NCBI RefSeq assembly: GCF_011762045.1 | Contig: NZ_JAASQS010000002.1 | Location: 545,295 to 609,294 of the forward strand | Source of the DNA: Rhizomicrobium electricum | GTDB taxonomy: Bacteria; Pseudomonadota; Alphaproteobacteria; Micropepsales; Micropepsaceae | Length of the DNA stretch: 64,000 bases | Direction of reading: 5' to 3' | The notes under the pieces: model-generated | Seen by the model: only the letters and a program-made list of their open reading frames with translations | Database searches by the model: none | Told to the model about the DNA's origin: nothing | Position numbers and translations under genes: made by a program | Shown: positions 26,373 through 35,584 of the stretch, piece by piece | Layout of the letters: the number at the start of each line of letters is the position of its first letter | Numbering within the stretch: the first letter of the stretch is position 1

Positions 26373-26908
26373 CAGCGCCCCGCCCGGTCGGTCGTGCTGG
26401 AGAAATCCGGCGCGTGATCGGATACCCGGCGGCTATGCCCCGGCGCCGGATCGCCGAAACGGAACCGCCGGCATGGCCCGGTATAGGCGTCCGCATCGAT
26501 GAACGGCCGGTCGGTCTGCGCCGACCACACGATGTGATCGAACAGGGTCGCCGGCGAAACCGGCTTGCGCACCACACTGTTGACGCCGGAATCGCGCGCC
26601 GTCGTCACCCGCGAGAAGCAGGCATATCCCGTCAGGACTACAATCGGGATGAAACGAAGCTGCTCCTTCGGGCTGCGCCGGACCCACGCGATGAAATCGC
26701 CCAGCGTACCGTCGGCCAGATTGGTCTCGGTAATCAGCAGGTGATAGCTGCCCGACGCCAGCAATTTCTTGGCCTCTTCGACCGTTCCAACAGCAGTATG
26801 CCGCTCCATCCCGAAGCCGCGCAGAATCTGGCCGATGATGCCGGTCGAAAAACGATCGCCATCGACGACAAGCGCCGATATCTGGGAAAAGTTGAGTCTC
26901 TCTTCCAA
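26372..26908 (-). CDS. Pseudo-receiver protein (CheY-like, phospho-acceptor Asp replaced by Glu)
   Basis: 178 residues. Paralogue of the receiver at 33619-34200: EERLNFSQISALVVDGDRFS against PERLNFSQIECLVVDADQYS, sharing GQILRGFG, the KPVSP lysine motif and a tail TDRPFIDADAYTGPCRRFRF. In the paralogue the phosphorylation site reads LLICDAVLPD; here it is LLITETNLAD, so Glu stands where Asp is phosphorylated. That mimics a permanently phosphorylated state or abolishes switching. I start at TTG 26908 (GGGGAGG upstream, alignment with MPERLNF); GTG 26926 is also open. Its C-terminus beyond about 150 is Arg/Ser-rich and differs from the paralogue. Confidence 0.78.
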   Translation of the reverse strand: MEERLNFSQISALVVDGDRFSTGIIGQILRGFGMERHTAVGTVEEAKKLLASGSYHLLITETNLADGTLGDFIAWVRRSPKEQLRFIPIVVLTGYACFSRVTTARDSGVNSVVRKPVSPATLFDHIVWSAQTDRPFIDADAYTGPCRRFRFGDPAPGHSRRVSDHAPDFSSTTDRAGR

Positions 26909-27110
26909 GCCGCCGGTCCTCCCCACTACGGATGATCGGCTGGATTGCTTAAGCCTTGGTTGCGGTCTTTCGCGTCAAACGCGACCGGAGGTGGTAAGTC
27001 TGAGACTGCGACTTCGTTGCACAAATTTTCAAGGGGAATTTCACATCAAGCAGTAGTGGAGCGCCTGTAACTGTGCGCTACACTCAGACCAATTTCAAAG
27101 TGGCGGGGGC

Positions 27111-29480
27111 ATGGTTACGCGAACAAAGCGCGAAGCGCACCGGGCGCAATGGCCCGATTGCCGGGGCGCCATGGCCGCCCTGATCCGAGCCGGACAATGG
27201 CGCCACAGCCCGCTCGGGGCCATCGAAAGCTGGCCGCAGGCTTTGAAGACCACCGTCGAAATCATGCTGCAAAGCCGCCAGCCGGCTTATGTCTGCTGGG
27301 GACGGGCGCTTACCACCCTCTACAACGACGCTGCCGTCGCCACTCTGGGGAACCGCCATCCCAATACCCTCGGGCGCCCCTATCCGGAGGTGTTTCCCGA
27401 GGCCTGGGACGATCTCAAGCCGGTGCTCGAGGCGGCGTTCGAAGGCGAAGCGCAGCATATCGTCGGCCAGCGCGTCGGCCGCAGCGATCCACCGAGCTGG
27501 AACAGCTACACCTGGACGCCGCTGCGCGACGACAAAGGCAAGGTCGCGGGTCTCTATTGCGTGGCCACCGAGACCTCATTGCAGATCGGCGACGAACAAC
27601 TCCGCACCGTGCTGGAGAATGCGCGCGACGCCGTCAGCATGCTCGACCTGACGTGCGGCCGGTACGTTTTCATCAGTCCCTCGCATGTGCAGCTGACCGG
27701 ATTTACCGCCGACGAGTTAAAGGACTTCACACCGGCCGATTTCCTCGCCCGGCTCCATCCCGAAGACGCCGCCCGCGTGCGCCACCCTGCAGCGAGCGAA
27801 AGCAGCGACTTCGAGAACACCGTCGAATACCGCTGGAAGGTCAAAAGCGGCGAATACCGCTGGTTCTCCGTCAGCCGCAAGCTGGTGCGCGACGGCGGCG
27901 GACAGCCGGTCGCTCTCGTCAGCATCAACCGCGACATCACCGAGCGCAAATGCGCCGAACTCGAAGTGGCGGCGAGCCGGGCGACGCTGGCGGCAGCGCT
28001 CGAAAGCATGACCGACGCGGTCTACATCACCGACGCGAATGGCCGGTTCCTGCAGGCGAATACGACGTTCTCCAGCTTCCACCGCTATAACAGCCCGGAC
28101 GAATGCGCCGCGAGCTTCGACGACTTCGCAAAGCAATTCGATGCCTTCTTCCCGGACGGCCGCCCCGCCCTGCCGCAGGACCGCCCGGTGCCGTGCGCGC
28201 TGCGTGGGGAAACCGCCGTCGGTGCCGAATACCGCCTGGTGCGCAAGGATACCGGAGAGAGCTGGATCGGCAGCTATAGTTTCGGTCCGATCCGCGACCA
28301 GAACGGCGTCGTCACCGGAGCAGTGGTGATCGCGCGCGACATCACCGACGCACGCGAGGCCGCGGAAGCCCTGCGCCGCTCGGAAACCCGGCTCGCCCTC
28401 GCCACCGAAAGCGCCGAGATGGGCACCTGGGAGTGGGATCTCAAGACCGACAAGGTGATCCGCAGCGCGAAAATCTACCAACTCCTGGGCATCGACCCGC
28501 TGACCGGCGCCGACGACGCCGACACCTTCTGGCGCATGGTGGATCCCGACGATCTCAAGCGCGTTTTGGCGGGCCTGGACGCGCTCAAAAACAACGGCCG
28601 GGACTGGCGCGACGAGTTTCGCGTCTACCGGCCCGACGGTTCGGTGCGCTGGGTCGTCGGCGTCGGACGGCTGGTGCGCGATCCGGACGGATCGCCCCGC
28701 ACGATGTACGGCGTCAACTACGACATCACCGAACAGAAGACGGCGGAAAGCAAGCTGCGGAAATCCGAGGCGCGGATGCAGGCGCTGAAGGACCAGCTCA
28801 TCCACGTCGGCCGCGTCAGCGAGCTGTCGCAGGTGTCGGCAAGCATCGCTCACGAACTCAATCAACCGCTCGCCGCGATGCTCAACTACTCGGCCACGGC
28901 CAAGCGGCTGATCGCCAGGAACGACAGCGCCGCATTCGAGGCGGCGGCAAGGGCCATCACGCAGGCCGGAGCGCAGGCGACGCGGGCGGCCGAAATCATC
29001 CGGCGCATGCGCGATTTCGTCGAAAAACGCGAAACCAAGCGCGAGCCCGACGACATCAATGTGATCGTCAGGGAGGCTGTCGAACTCGGCCTCATCGGTT
29101 CCAAGGCGGACGGCATCGAAACCGAGCTCGATCTGGAGCCGGATTTGCCGCCGGTGACCGCCGATCGGGTCCAGATCACGCAGGTGCTGGTCAACCTGAT
29201 GCACAACGCGATGGACGCCATGGCCGGATGCGCCACCCGGCGCTTGACGCTGGCAACCCGCCGCACCGCGCAGGCCATTGAGGTCAGCGTCACCGATACC
29301 GGCAGCGGCATTCCCGACGAACTCATGGCGACGCTTTTCCAGCCCTTCGTCACCACCAAGAAGACGGGCATGGGCATCGGCCTCGCCATCAGCCGCTCCA
29401 TCGTCGAAGCCCACCGAGGCGAAATCTCCGCGACCTCGCACGACGGCCGGACGGTCTTTCGATTCACGCTGCCGCTGTAG
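27111..29480 (+). CDS. Multi-PAS sensor histidine kinase
   Basis: 789 residues, soluble (no membrane segment). The N-terminal about 160 residues resemble the GAF/PAS-like module seen in kinases of this type (WRHSPLGAIESWPQALKTTV). Then three to four PAS/PAC units (RDAVSMLDL, NRDITERK, SMTDAVYITDANGRFLQANT, ARDITDAREAAE, YDITEQKTAE), a HisKA helix with phospho-acceptor His581 in SIAHELNQPLAAML, and a complete HATPase (NLMHNAMDAMAG, DTGSGIPDEL, TGMGIGLAISRSIVEAHRGE). Partner regulator not adjacent in the same strand; the pseudo-receiver is divergent. The 200-bp spacer 26909-27110 carries both promoters but no site I can name. Confidence 0.88.
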   Translation: MVTRTKREAHRAQWPDCRGAMAALIRAGQWRHSPLGAIESWPQALKTTVEIMLQSRQPAYVCWGRALTTLYNDAAVATLGNRHPNTLGRPYPEVFPEAWDDLKPVLEAAFEGEAQHIVGQRVGRSDPPSWNSYTWTPLRDDKGKVAGLYCVATETSLQIGDEQLRTVLENARDAVSMLDLTCGRYVFISPSHVQLTGFTADELKDFTPADFLARLHPEDAARVRHPAASESSDFENTVEYRWKVKSGEYRWFSVSRKLVRDGGGQPVALVSINRDITERKCAELEVAASRATLAAALESMTDAVYITDANGRFLQANTTFSSFHRYNSPDECAASFDDFAKQFDAFFPDGRPALPQDRPVPCALRGETAVGAEYRLVRKDTGESWIGSYSFGPIRDQNGVVTGAVVIARDITDAREAAEALRRSETRLALATESAEMGTWEWDLKTDKVIRSAKIYQLLGIDPLTGADDADTFWRMVDPDDLKRVLAGLDALKNNGRDWRDEFRVYRPDGSVRWVVGVGRLVRDPDGSPRTMYGVNYDITEQKTAESKLRKSEARMQALKDQLIHVGRVSELSQVSASIAHELNQPLAAMLNYSATAKRLIARNDSAAFEAAARAITQAGAQATRAAEIIRRMRDFVEKRETKREPDDINVIVREAVELGLIGSKADGIETELDLEPDLPPVTADRVQITQVLVNLMHNAMDAMAGCATRRLTLATRRTAQAIEVSVTDTGSGIPDELMATLFQPFVTTKKTGMGIGLAISRSIVEAHRGEISATSHDGRTVFRFTLPL

Positions 29481-29661
29481 GTCTGCACAAACTGCCTCAA
29501 GGACACGTTCCGCAAGGCCGGAACTTGTTGTCGGGCGCGCGTACGGACGAGAAGAAAATTTCCCGGCCCCGGTTGCGCGCGGACAGAGCCGCTCAAAATC
29601 ACGAGCCCCCGTCGCACCCGCGCCGCGATGTGGTATTCGTCGCGCATCATTTTTCCAGGAG

Positions 29662-30900
29662 ATGTCCTTGCGGAACCGGTCGACGCTCAGCCTGCGCATC
29701 CCCCAGCCCAAACAGCGTCCGGGCGACAAGCCCGATTTCAGCGCCATCGCGATCCCGCCTGCCGGCGCCCTCGAGCGCCCAGCGACCGACGCCAGCCATC
29801 GCGACCTCATCCCCTACGCCTACAGCATGATCCGCGTACTGAATGATGACCACAAGGCGGTCGGCGCCTGGAACCCGCGGCTCGATCCGGCGGCCCTCAT
29901 CAAGGGATTGCGCGACATGGTCCTCACCCGCGCCTTCGACGACCGCATGGTGCGGGTCCAGCGCCAGGGCAAGATCTCGTTCTACGTCAAATCGACCGGC
30001 GAAGAAGCCACGGCCGTCGCCTTCGCGCATGCGCTCGAAAAAGACGACATGTGCTTCCCCTCCTACCGCCAGCAAGGCTTTTTGATCGCGCGCGGCTGTC
30101 CGCTGATCCAGATGATGTGCCAGTGCTTCTCCAACGCCCGCGACCCGATGAAAGGCCGTCAGCTTCCGGTGCTGTATTCGTTCCGCGAGTTCGGCTACTT
30201 CACCATCTCCGGCAATCTCGGCACCCAAGCTCCGCAGGCAGTCGGCTGGGCGATGGCATCGGCCTACAAAAGCGACGACCGCATCGCCGTCTCGTTCATC
30301 GGCGAAGGCACCACGGCCGAAGGCGATTTCCATCACGCCCTCAATTTCGCCGCGGTCTACCGCGCACCCGTAATCCTCAACGTCGTCAACAACCAATGGG
30401 CCATCTCGTCGTTCAGCGGCATGGCCGGCGGCGACGAAACCACCTTCGCCTCGCGCGCCATCGGCTACGGCCTGCCGGGGTTGCGCGTCGACGGCAACGA
30501 TTTCCTGGCGGTGTATGCGGCGGCGCAATGGGCGGCGGAACGGGCGCGCTCCAATCATGGCGCCACCGTGATCGAGCTGTTCACCTATCGCGCCGAAGGC
30601 CACTCCACCAGCGACGATCCCAGCCGCTACCGCCCCTCCGACGAATGGCGCGCCTGGCCGCTGGGCGACCCTATCGAGCGGCTGAAGAACCATCTCATCG
30701 CCATCGGCGCCTGGAGCGAAAAGCAGCATCAAGCCCTGATCGAGGAAGCGGTGACGCTGGTGCGCGAAACGCAGCGCGAAACCGAAAGCATCGGCACGCT
30801 GGCCGATGGCTCGCGGGCGCCGATGCCGACGATGTTCGAAGACGTGCTTGCCGAAATGCCGTGGCACATCGCCCAGCAGAAGAAAATGGCGGGAGCCTGA
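29662..30900 (+). CDS. bkdA1: Branched-chain 2-oxoacid dehydrogenase E1, alpha subunit
   Basis: 412 residues. Thiamine-diphosphate E1 alpha: EATAVAFAHALEKDD, FPSYRQQGFLIARG, FTISGNLGTQAPQAVGWAMA, the TPP/Mg motif GEGTTAEGDFHHALNFAAVY with NNQWAISS, and the phosphorylation-loop region RAEGHSTSDDPSRYRP. Decarboxylates 2-oxo acids from Val, Leu and Ile. ATG 29662 touches the AGGAG; TTG 29668 (RNRSTLS) has better spacing and may be the true start. It begins a three-gene operon with bkdA2 and bkdB. The gap 29481-29661 shows no gene. Confidence 0.93.
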   Translation: MSLRNRSTLSLRIPQPKQRPGDKPDFSAIAIPPAGALERPATDASHRDLIPYAYSMIRVLNDDHKAVGAWNPRLDPAALIKGLRDMVLTRAFDDRMVRVQRQGKISFYVKSTGEEATAVAFAHALEKDDMCFPSYRQQGFLIARGCPLIQMMCQCFSNARDPMKGRQLPVLYSFREFGYFTISGNLGTQAPQAVGWAMASAYKSDDRIAVSFIGEGTTAEGDFHHALNFAAVYRAPVILNVVNNQWAISSFSGMAGGDETTFASRAIGYGLPGLRVDGNDFLAVYAAAQWAAERARSNHGATVIELFTYRAEGHSTSDDPSRYRPSDEWRAWPLGDPIERLKNHLIAIGAWSEKQHQALIEEAVTLVRETQRETESIGTLADGSRAPMPTMFEDVLAEMPWHIAQQKKMAGA

Positions 30901-30901
30901 C

Positions 30902-31915
30902 ATGCCGGCAATGACCATGATCCAGGCGCTCAATTCCGCGCTCGACGTAATGCTGGCGAAGGACCCCGACGTATTGGTGTTCGGCGAGGACATCGGCTAT
31001 TTCGGCGGCGTCTTTCGCGTCACCGAAGGATTGCAGAAGAAGCACGGCCAGACGCGCTGCTTCGACTCCCCCATCGGCGAAGCCGGTCTCGTCGCCGCCG
31101 CGATCGGCATGGGCGCCTACGGTCTCAGGCCCGTGGTGGAGATCCAGTTCGCCGATTACATCTATCCCGCCTACGACCAGATCGTGTCGGAAGCGGCGCG
31201 CATCCGCTATCGCTCGGCGGGCGAATTCCACGTTCCGCTCACCATCCGTACGCCCTACGGCGGCGGCATCTATGGCGGCCAGACCCACAGCCAGAGTCCG
31301 GAAGCGTTGTTCACGCACGTGACCGGCCTGAAAACGGTGATCCCGTCCAATCCCTACGACGCCAAAGGCCTGCTGATCAGCGCCATCGAGGACGACGATC
31401 CGGTCATCTTTCTGGAGCCGAAGCGCCTCTATAACGGCCCCTTCGACGGTCATCACGACAAAGCCGTGACGCCGTGGGCCAAGCACAAAGCGAGCGAGGT
31501 GCCGGAAGGCCATTACGCGGTGCCGCTCGGCAAGGCGGCGACAGCGCGGGCGGGCTCGGCGGTGACGGTCCTCACCTACGGCACCATGGTGCATGTCGCC
31601 ATCGCGGCGGCGGAGGAAACCGGCATCGACGCGGAAGTGGTCGATCTCAGAACCCTGATGCCGGTCGATATCGATGCCATCGTGCGCTCGGTGCAGAAAA
31701 CGGGACGCTGCGTCGTTGCCCACGAGGCGACGCTGACCAGCGGCTTCGGCGCCGAACTCTGCGCCCTCGTGCAGGAACACTGTTTTTGGCATCTCGAAGC
31801 GCCGATACAGCGCGTCGCCGGCTGGGACACGCCCTACCCGCACGCCTTCGAATGGGACTACTTCCCCGGCCCGAAGCGGCTCGCCGACGGCCTCAAGCGC
31901 GCCCTGGAGAACTGA
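30902..31915 (+). CDS. bkdA2: Branched-chain 2-oxoacid dehydrogenase E1, beta subunit
   Basis: 337 residues. Transketolase pyrimidine-binding domain (VLVFGEDIGYFGGVFRVTEG, SPIGEAGLVAAAIGMGAYGL, VEIQFADYIYPAYDQIVSEA, RTPYGGGIYGGQTHSQSPEA) and C-terminal domain (VLTYGTMVHVAIAAAEE, VDLRTLMPVDIDAI, GRCVVAHEA). Forms the a2b2 E1 with BkdA1. ATG 30902 follows the bkdA1 stop by one base. Confidence 0.95.
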   Translation: MPAMTMIQALNSALDVMLAKDPDVLVFGEDIGYFGGVFRVTEGLQKKHGQTRCFDSPIGEAGLVAAAIGMGAYGLRPVVEIQFADYIYPAYDQIVSEAARIRYRSAGEFHVPLTIRTPYGGGIYGGQTHSQSPEALFTHVTGLKTVIPSNPYDAKGLLISAIEDDDPVIFLEPKRLYNGPFDGHHDKAVTPWAKHKASEVPEGHYAVPLGKAATARAGSAVTVLTYGTMVHVAIAAAEETGIDAEVVDLRTLMPVDIDAIVRSVQKTGRCVVAHEATLTSGFGAELCALVQEHCFWHLEAPIQRVAGWDTPYPHAFEWDYFPGPKRLADGLKRALEN

Positions 31916-31916
31916 C

Positions 31917-33116
31917 ATGCGCTACACCTTCAAGCTGCCGGATGTGGGCGAAGGCACCGCCGAAGCCGAAATCGTCGCCTGGCATGTCGCCATCGGCGAC
32001 CGCGTTGCCGAAGACCAGCATCTGGTCGACGTGATGACCGACAAGGCCACGGTGGAGATGACCTCGCCGGTGGCGGGCACCGTAATCGCGCTGAAGGGCA
32101 AGCCCGGCGACATGGCGACGGTCGGCGCGCCGCTGGTGGAATTCGAAACCGAAGCCACAGCGCAGGCGCTGCCGCCCGAAACGCCGCTGCCCTCCGACGC
32201 CGATGCGGACCGCCTCGATGCCGAGCAGCCCAAGAAAACGCTGGCCTCGCCTGCCGTGCGGTTGCGGGCGGCCGATCTCGGAATCATGCTCGACAAAGTG
32301 CACGGCACCGGCCCCGGCGGCCGCGTCACCCATGGCGATATCGACGACTATCTTTCCGCCACCGGTTCGCGCCCCCAAACGCCGCCGCCCGTGCAGCAGC
32401 CTGCAGCGGCGACACGCGAGGCGGTCGAAGAAATCAAGCTCGTGGGCTTGCGGCGGCGCATCGCCGAACGCATGCAGGAAGCCAAGCGGCGCATTCCGCA
32501 TTTCGCCTATGTCGAGGAAATCGACATGACCGAGCTGGAAGATCTGCGCGCGCATCTCAATGCGACGCGAAGCGCCGAGCGGCCCAAACTGACCGTGCTG
32601 CCGCTCCTGTTGCGGGCGCTGGTGCGGGTACTGCCGCAGTTTCCGCAGATCAACGCGCATTTCGACGACGAAGCGGGCGTCGTCCGGCGCTACACGGCGA
32701 TCCATGCCGGCGTCGCCACCCAGACCGACGCCGGTTTGATGGTGCCGGTGGTACGGAACGCCGAGCGTCGCGACCTGTGGGACGCGGCCGCGGAAATCGC
32801 CCGCCTCGCCGAACGGGCACGCAGCGGCCGGGCCGCCAAGGACGAACTGACGGGCTCGACCATCACCATCACCAGCCTGGGGCCGATGGGCGGACTTGCC
32901 ACGACGCCGATCATCAACATGCCGGAAGTCGCGATCATCGCGCCGAACGCGATCATGCCGCGTCCGGTGGTGCGCGACGGCACCGTGGTCGTGCGCAAGA
33001 TGATGAATTTGTCGTCCTGTTACGATCACCGCGTGATCGACGGAGCCGACGCCGCCGCGTTCGTGCAGCGCTTGAAAACGCTGCTCGAACATCCGGCCCT
33101 GCTGTTCATGGATTAG
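31917..33116 (+). CDS. bkdB: Branched-chain 2-oxoacid dehydrogenase E2 (lipoamide acyltransferase)
   Basis: 399 residues. One lipoyl domain with the lipoylated Lys in VMTDKATVEM, a Pro/Ala linker, a peripheral subunit-binding domain (ASPAVRLRAADLGI, GTGPGGRVTHGDIDDYL) and the catalytic acyltransferase core ending in SSCYDHRVIDGADAA, where His and Asp are catalytic. The E3 (dihydrolipoamide dehydrogenase) gene that usually follows is absent, so E3 must be encoded elsewhere. Its stop overlaps the convergent cheE stop. Confidence 0.95.
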   Translation: MRYTFKLPDVGEGTAEAEIVAWHVAIGDRVAEDQHLVDVMTDKATVEMTSPVAGTVIALKGKPGDMATVGAPLVEFETEATAQALPPETPLPSDADADRLDAEQPKKTLASPAVRLRAADLGIMLDKVHGTGPGGRVTHGDIDDYLSATGSRPQTPPPVQQPAAATREAVEEIKLVGLRRRIAERMQEAKRRIPHFAYVEEIDMTELEDLRAHLNATRSAERPKLTVLPLLLRALVRVLPQFPQINAHFDDEAGVVRRYTAIHAGVATQTDAGLMVPVVRNAERRDLWDAAAEIARLAERARSGRAAKDELTGSTITITSLGPMGGLATTPIINMPEVAIIAPNAIMPRPVVRDGTVVVRKMMNLSSCYDHRVIDGADAAAFVQRLKTLLEHPALLFMD

Positions 33117-33619
33117 CCGGGAACGGCGTCCGGCGGCGGCGCATCGTCGACATGGCTGACGATGCCATAATGCGTATGGATGCGCGACAGCTCTTCCAGG
33201 ATGGCGGCGTTATCGGCCTCGTCGAATTCGGTCTTGTAGACCAGCCGCATCGCCCGCAGGTGAACGATCAGCGGCGCGGTGTCGGTGAGGTCCTTCTCGA
33301 TCATGCCGGCGACCAGATCGCAAAACCTCTTCACCACCGCATCCAACGTTTCCGAACCGAAGGTGCCCGCCAGCGTCAGCAACGGATCCACCTGAGACAG
33401 TATGTCGAGCAGCTGGAAGCGGGTGATCTTGGGACCAGCCTTTCCGACCATATCCTCAAGCCGCGTGATCTCGACCGGAACAGCCCGTTCGCACTCCTCG
33501 CGCAACTCCTCGATAAGCTGCTGCGCCTCGTGCACCGCCTCATCGCGCGTGACTCCGCCCGGCGTATGAAGCAGTTCGCCCAGAATGTTCTTGACGCGGA
33601 TAATCTTACACCCGGCCAT
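33113..33619 (-). CDS. cheE: CheE-like chemotaxis operon protein
   Basis: 168 residues, last gene of the chemotaxis operon and paralogue of 25875-26372. Conserved stretches are [47 protein letters not shown] and [11 protein letters not shown]. Position (after a receiver gene, operon end) equals that of cheE in the Caulobacter major cluster as I know it; the symbol rests on that. No enzymatic motif. ATG 33619 overlaps the preceding stop by one base. Confidence 0.72.
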   Translation of the reverse strand: MAGCKIIRVKNILGELLHTPGGVTRDEAVHEAQQLIEELREECERAVPVEITRLEDMVGKAGPKITRFQLLDILSQVDPLLTLAGTFGSETLDAVVKRFCDLVAGMIEKDLTDTAPLIVHLRAMRLVYKTEFDEADNAAILEELSRIHTHYGIVSHVDDAPPPDAVPG

Positions 33620-34200
33620 CAGATTTCTACCTTCGTCGGTTTGAGCAGGGAGTCGATCTCGTCCTGTGACATGTTCGGTTCCGTAGCGAGGCCGATCTCC
33701 ATCGTGAGATCGGTCTTGCGGCGGCCATTACCATCGGGCGGACCAGTATTCTTGAAGCGCCGATCCGGACCGATGTAGTTGTCCGTCTCGATGAACGGCC
33801 GATCCGTTCGGGCCGACCACGCAACGTGGTCGAACAGGACGTTCGGCGACACCGGCTTGCGCACCACAATATTAGCGCCGGCATCGCGCATGACCACTAC
33901 GTTCGAATACTGAGTGTAGCCGGTCAGCACCACGATGGGCATGTACTTGAGATTGAGGCCCGGCTGGCGGCGGACCCACTTGATGAGATCGGCGGCGTGA
34001 ACGTCCGGCAATACCGCGTCGCAAATCAGAAGATCGAAATGACCGTTGGTAAGGCGGCGCCTAGCCTCCTCGCCGGTGTCGATCACGGTATGTTTGGAAA
34101 GTCCGAAGCCGCGCAAAATCTGGCCAAGGATCGACGTCGAATACTGGTCGGCATCGACGACCAGACATTCGATCTGCGAAAAATTTAACCTCTCAGGCAT
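33619..34200 (-). CDS. Response regulator (CheYIII-type receiver with C-terminal extension)
   Basis: 193 residues. Receiver domain with acidic pair VVDADQYS, phospho-acceptor Asp in LLICDAVLPDVHAADLIKWV, the Thr in VVLTGYTQYS and Lys in VVRKPVSPN. A 60-residue C-terminal tail follows (ARTDRPFIETDNYIGPDRRF, ending SQDEIDSLLKPTKVEI). DEIDSLL at the end resembles the C-terminal or N-terminal interaction motifs of flagellar switch proteins and CheX/FliN partners, suggesting docking. Unlike the copy at 26372, the Asp is intact. Confidence 0.82.
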   Translation of the reverse strand: MPERLNFSQIECLVVDADQYSTSILGQILRGFGLSKHTVIDTGEEARRRLTNGHFDLLICDAVLPDVHAADLIKWVRRQPGLNLKYMPIVVLTGYTQYSNVVVMRDAGANIVVRKPVSPNVLFDHVAWSARTDRPFIETDNYIGPDRRFKNTGPPDGNGRRKTDLTMEIGLATEPNMSQDEIDSLLKPTKVEI

Positions 34201-34215
34201 CTCTGTTCGCCCCCG

Positions 34216-34590
34216 CTAGAACAGATAGTCATCAGCCGACTCATCGAGATGCGGTTCTCCATCGCTGCCGTTGACAACCGCCGTCAGCCGCTTGCGAACG
34301 CCGAAGAACGGGACGTGACCCAGAAGTTCGTCCAACTCGCTATCGTCTATGTGGCCCTTGTCCAAACGCTCGGACAGTTTGTCGATCAGCCCGGCATGGG
34401 CATCAAGACTCTGCGCGAACAGGTCGAACTGCTGCAGCAGCATGATGGAGCCATGCGTCGCCGAAACCTCTTCGTGACCCGACAGGCTTTCGCCGAACTT
34501 CGCCGTATCGGTCGCCAGATCGCGCAGCTCGCCGGCAACCGCCTTGAGCAGACGCGTCGCGGCGGAAATGGTGTCCGGCGTATCCGGCAT
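34216..34590 (-). CDS. cheU: Small helical chemotaxis protein, CheU position
   Basis: 124 residues, helical, acidic C-terminus (NGSDGEPHLDESADDYLF). N-terminal helices (AATRLLKAVAGELRDLATDT, LLQQFDLFAQSLDAHAGLI) have heptad-like spacing. No catalytic motif. It lies between cheD and the CheYIII-like gene, the place of cheU in Caulobacter; the symbol is by position only. ATG overlaps the cheD stop by one base. Confidence 0.6.
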   Translation of the reverse strand: MPDTPDTISAATRLLKAVAGELRDLATDTAKFGESLSGHEEVSATHGSIMLLQQFDLFAQSLDAHAGLIDKLSERLDKGHIDDSELDELLGHVPFFGVRKRLTAVVNGSDGEPHLDESADDYLF

Positions 34591-35198
34591 CAGAAGAACT
34601 CCACGTCGTCCGCCGCGGCTGCGGGTTTTGTCTTCTTGTGCAGTGCGGTGAGTTCTTCTTCCACCAGCTTCGGCTCGGCACCCTTGACCAGAGCCTGGCG
34701 GGCACGGCCGGAAAACGGCATGTATTGAATGCGCCGCGCCGAGTCGCCGCCGACGTCACCACCGACGATCGGAATTCCTTCGTCGTTGAGAAACTGGCGG
34801 GCGAACGCGTAATTGCGCGAGCCGACGTCGGTCAACGCCGAGACCACGTTGCCGCCGCCGAACAACTTGGCCTCGAGCCTGCGGCGGTCGCCGCCGTGCT
34901 TGAGGATGTCGTTGATCAGAAGTTCCATCGCGTTGACGCCGTAGCAGCGCGCCTCGCGATCGCCCGCCGTTCCGTCCGGCAGGAGAAAATGATTCATTCC
35001 GCCCACGCCCGAAACCGGGTCGCGAATGCAGGCGGCAATGCAGGAACCGAGAATGGTGGTCAGCACCTCCTCGGGGTTCTGCGTCACATAGGTGTCGCCC
35101 AGCGTCAATTGAACGTGCAGAAAGCCGTCGCGCGGATTGCGGAATTTCCGCAACGTGCGCTGTTCGTCATCCCTCGGCTTTCTGGACGTTACATTCAC
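34590..35198 (-). CDS. cheD: Chemoreceptor glutamine deamidase CheD
   Basis: 202 residues (about 40 longer than short CheD forms, by N- and C-terminal extensions). Catalytic Cys in TILGSCIAACIRDP and His in GGMNHFLLPDG; also YGVNAMELLINDILKHGGDR, AKLFGGGNVV and GSRNYAFARQFL. Deamidates Gln to Glu on methyl-accepting chemotaxis proteins. The C-terminal VEEELTALHKKTKPAAAADD ends DVEFF. Overlaps the upstream cheY by four bases. Confidence 0.92.
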   Translation of the reverse strand: MNVTSRKPRDDEQRTLRKFRNPRDGFLHVQLTLGDTYVTQNPEEVLTTILGSCIAACIRDPVSGVGGMNHFLLPDGTAGDREARCYGVNAMELLINDILKHGGDRRRLEAKLFGGGNVVSALTDVGSRNYAFARQFLNDEGIPIVGGDVGGDSARRIQYMPFSGRARQALVKGAEPKLVEEELTALHKKTKPAAAADDVEFF

Positions 35199-35584
35199 GA
35201 GAGGGCACCGAAGATCTGTTCGAGTTTCTGTTTCATCACTGCGACGGTGAACGGCTTGACCAGGTAGTTGTTGGCACCGAACTGCGCTGCGCGCTTGACC
35301 AGATCGGCATCGGCGCGCCCCGTCAGCAGAATGAAGCCGATTCCCTTCAACTGCGGATCGGATCGGATCGAGCGCAAAAACTCGAGCCCATCCATTTCCG
35401 GCATGTTGAAATCCGAAAATACGATGTGCGCCGGCTGCGCCTTGAGAGCCGATAGCGCCTCCGGAGCTTTCGGAAACTCGCGGATATCCGTGAGCCCTAT
35501 CTGCTGCAGGCAGGATCGCACCAGCGTCCTCATGGTGAGCTGGTCATCGACCACAACGGCCTTGATCTTAGATGCTTGCGGCAT
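35195..35584 (-). CDS. cheY: CheY-type response regulator (CheYII position)
   Basis: 129-residue single receiver: [17 protein letters not shown], phospho-acceptor Asp in [16 protein letters not shown], Thr in [13 protein letters not shown], Lys in NYLVKPFTV. Single-domain CheY proteins bind FliM at the flagellar switch or act as phosphate sinks. Overlaps cheB by 17 nt. Confidence 0.9.
   Translation of the reverse strand: MPQASKIKAVVVDDQLTMRTLVRSCLQQIGLTDIREFPKAPEALSALKAQPAHIVFSDFNMPEMDGLEFLRSIRSDPQLKGIGFILLTGRADADLVKRAAQFGANNYLVKPFTVAVMKQKLEQIFGALS

Noticed and set aside
27717..29810. 697-codon open frame opposite the PAS kinase
   Set aside because: Antisense shadow; the kinase frame has all expected motifs.
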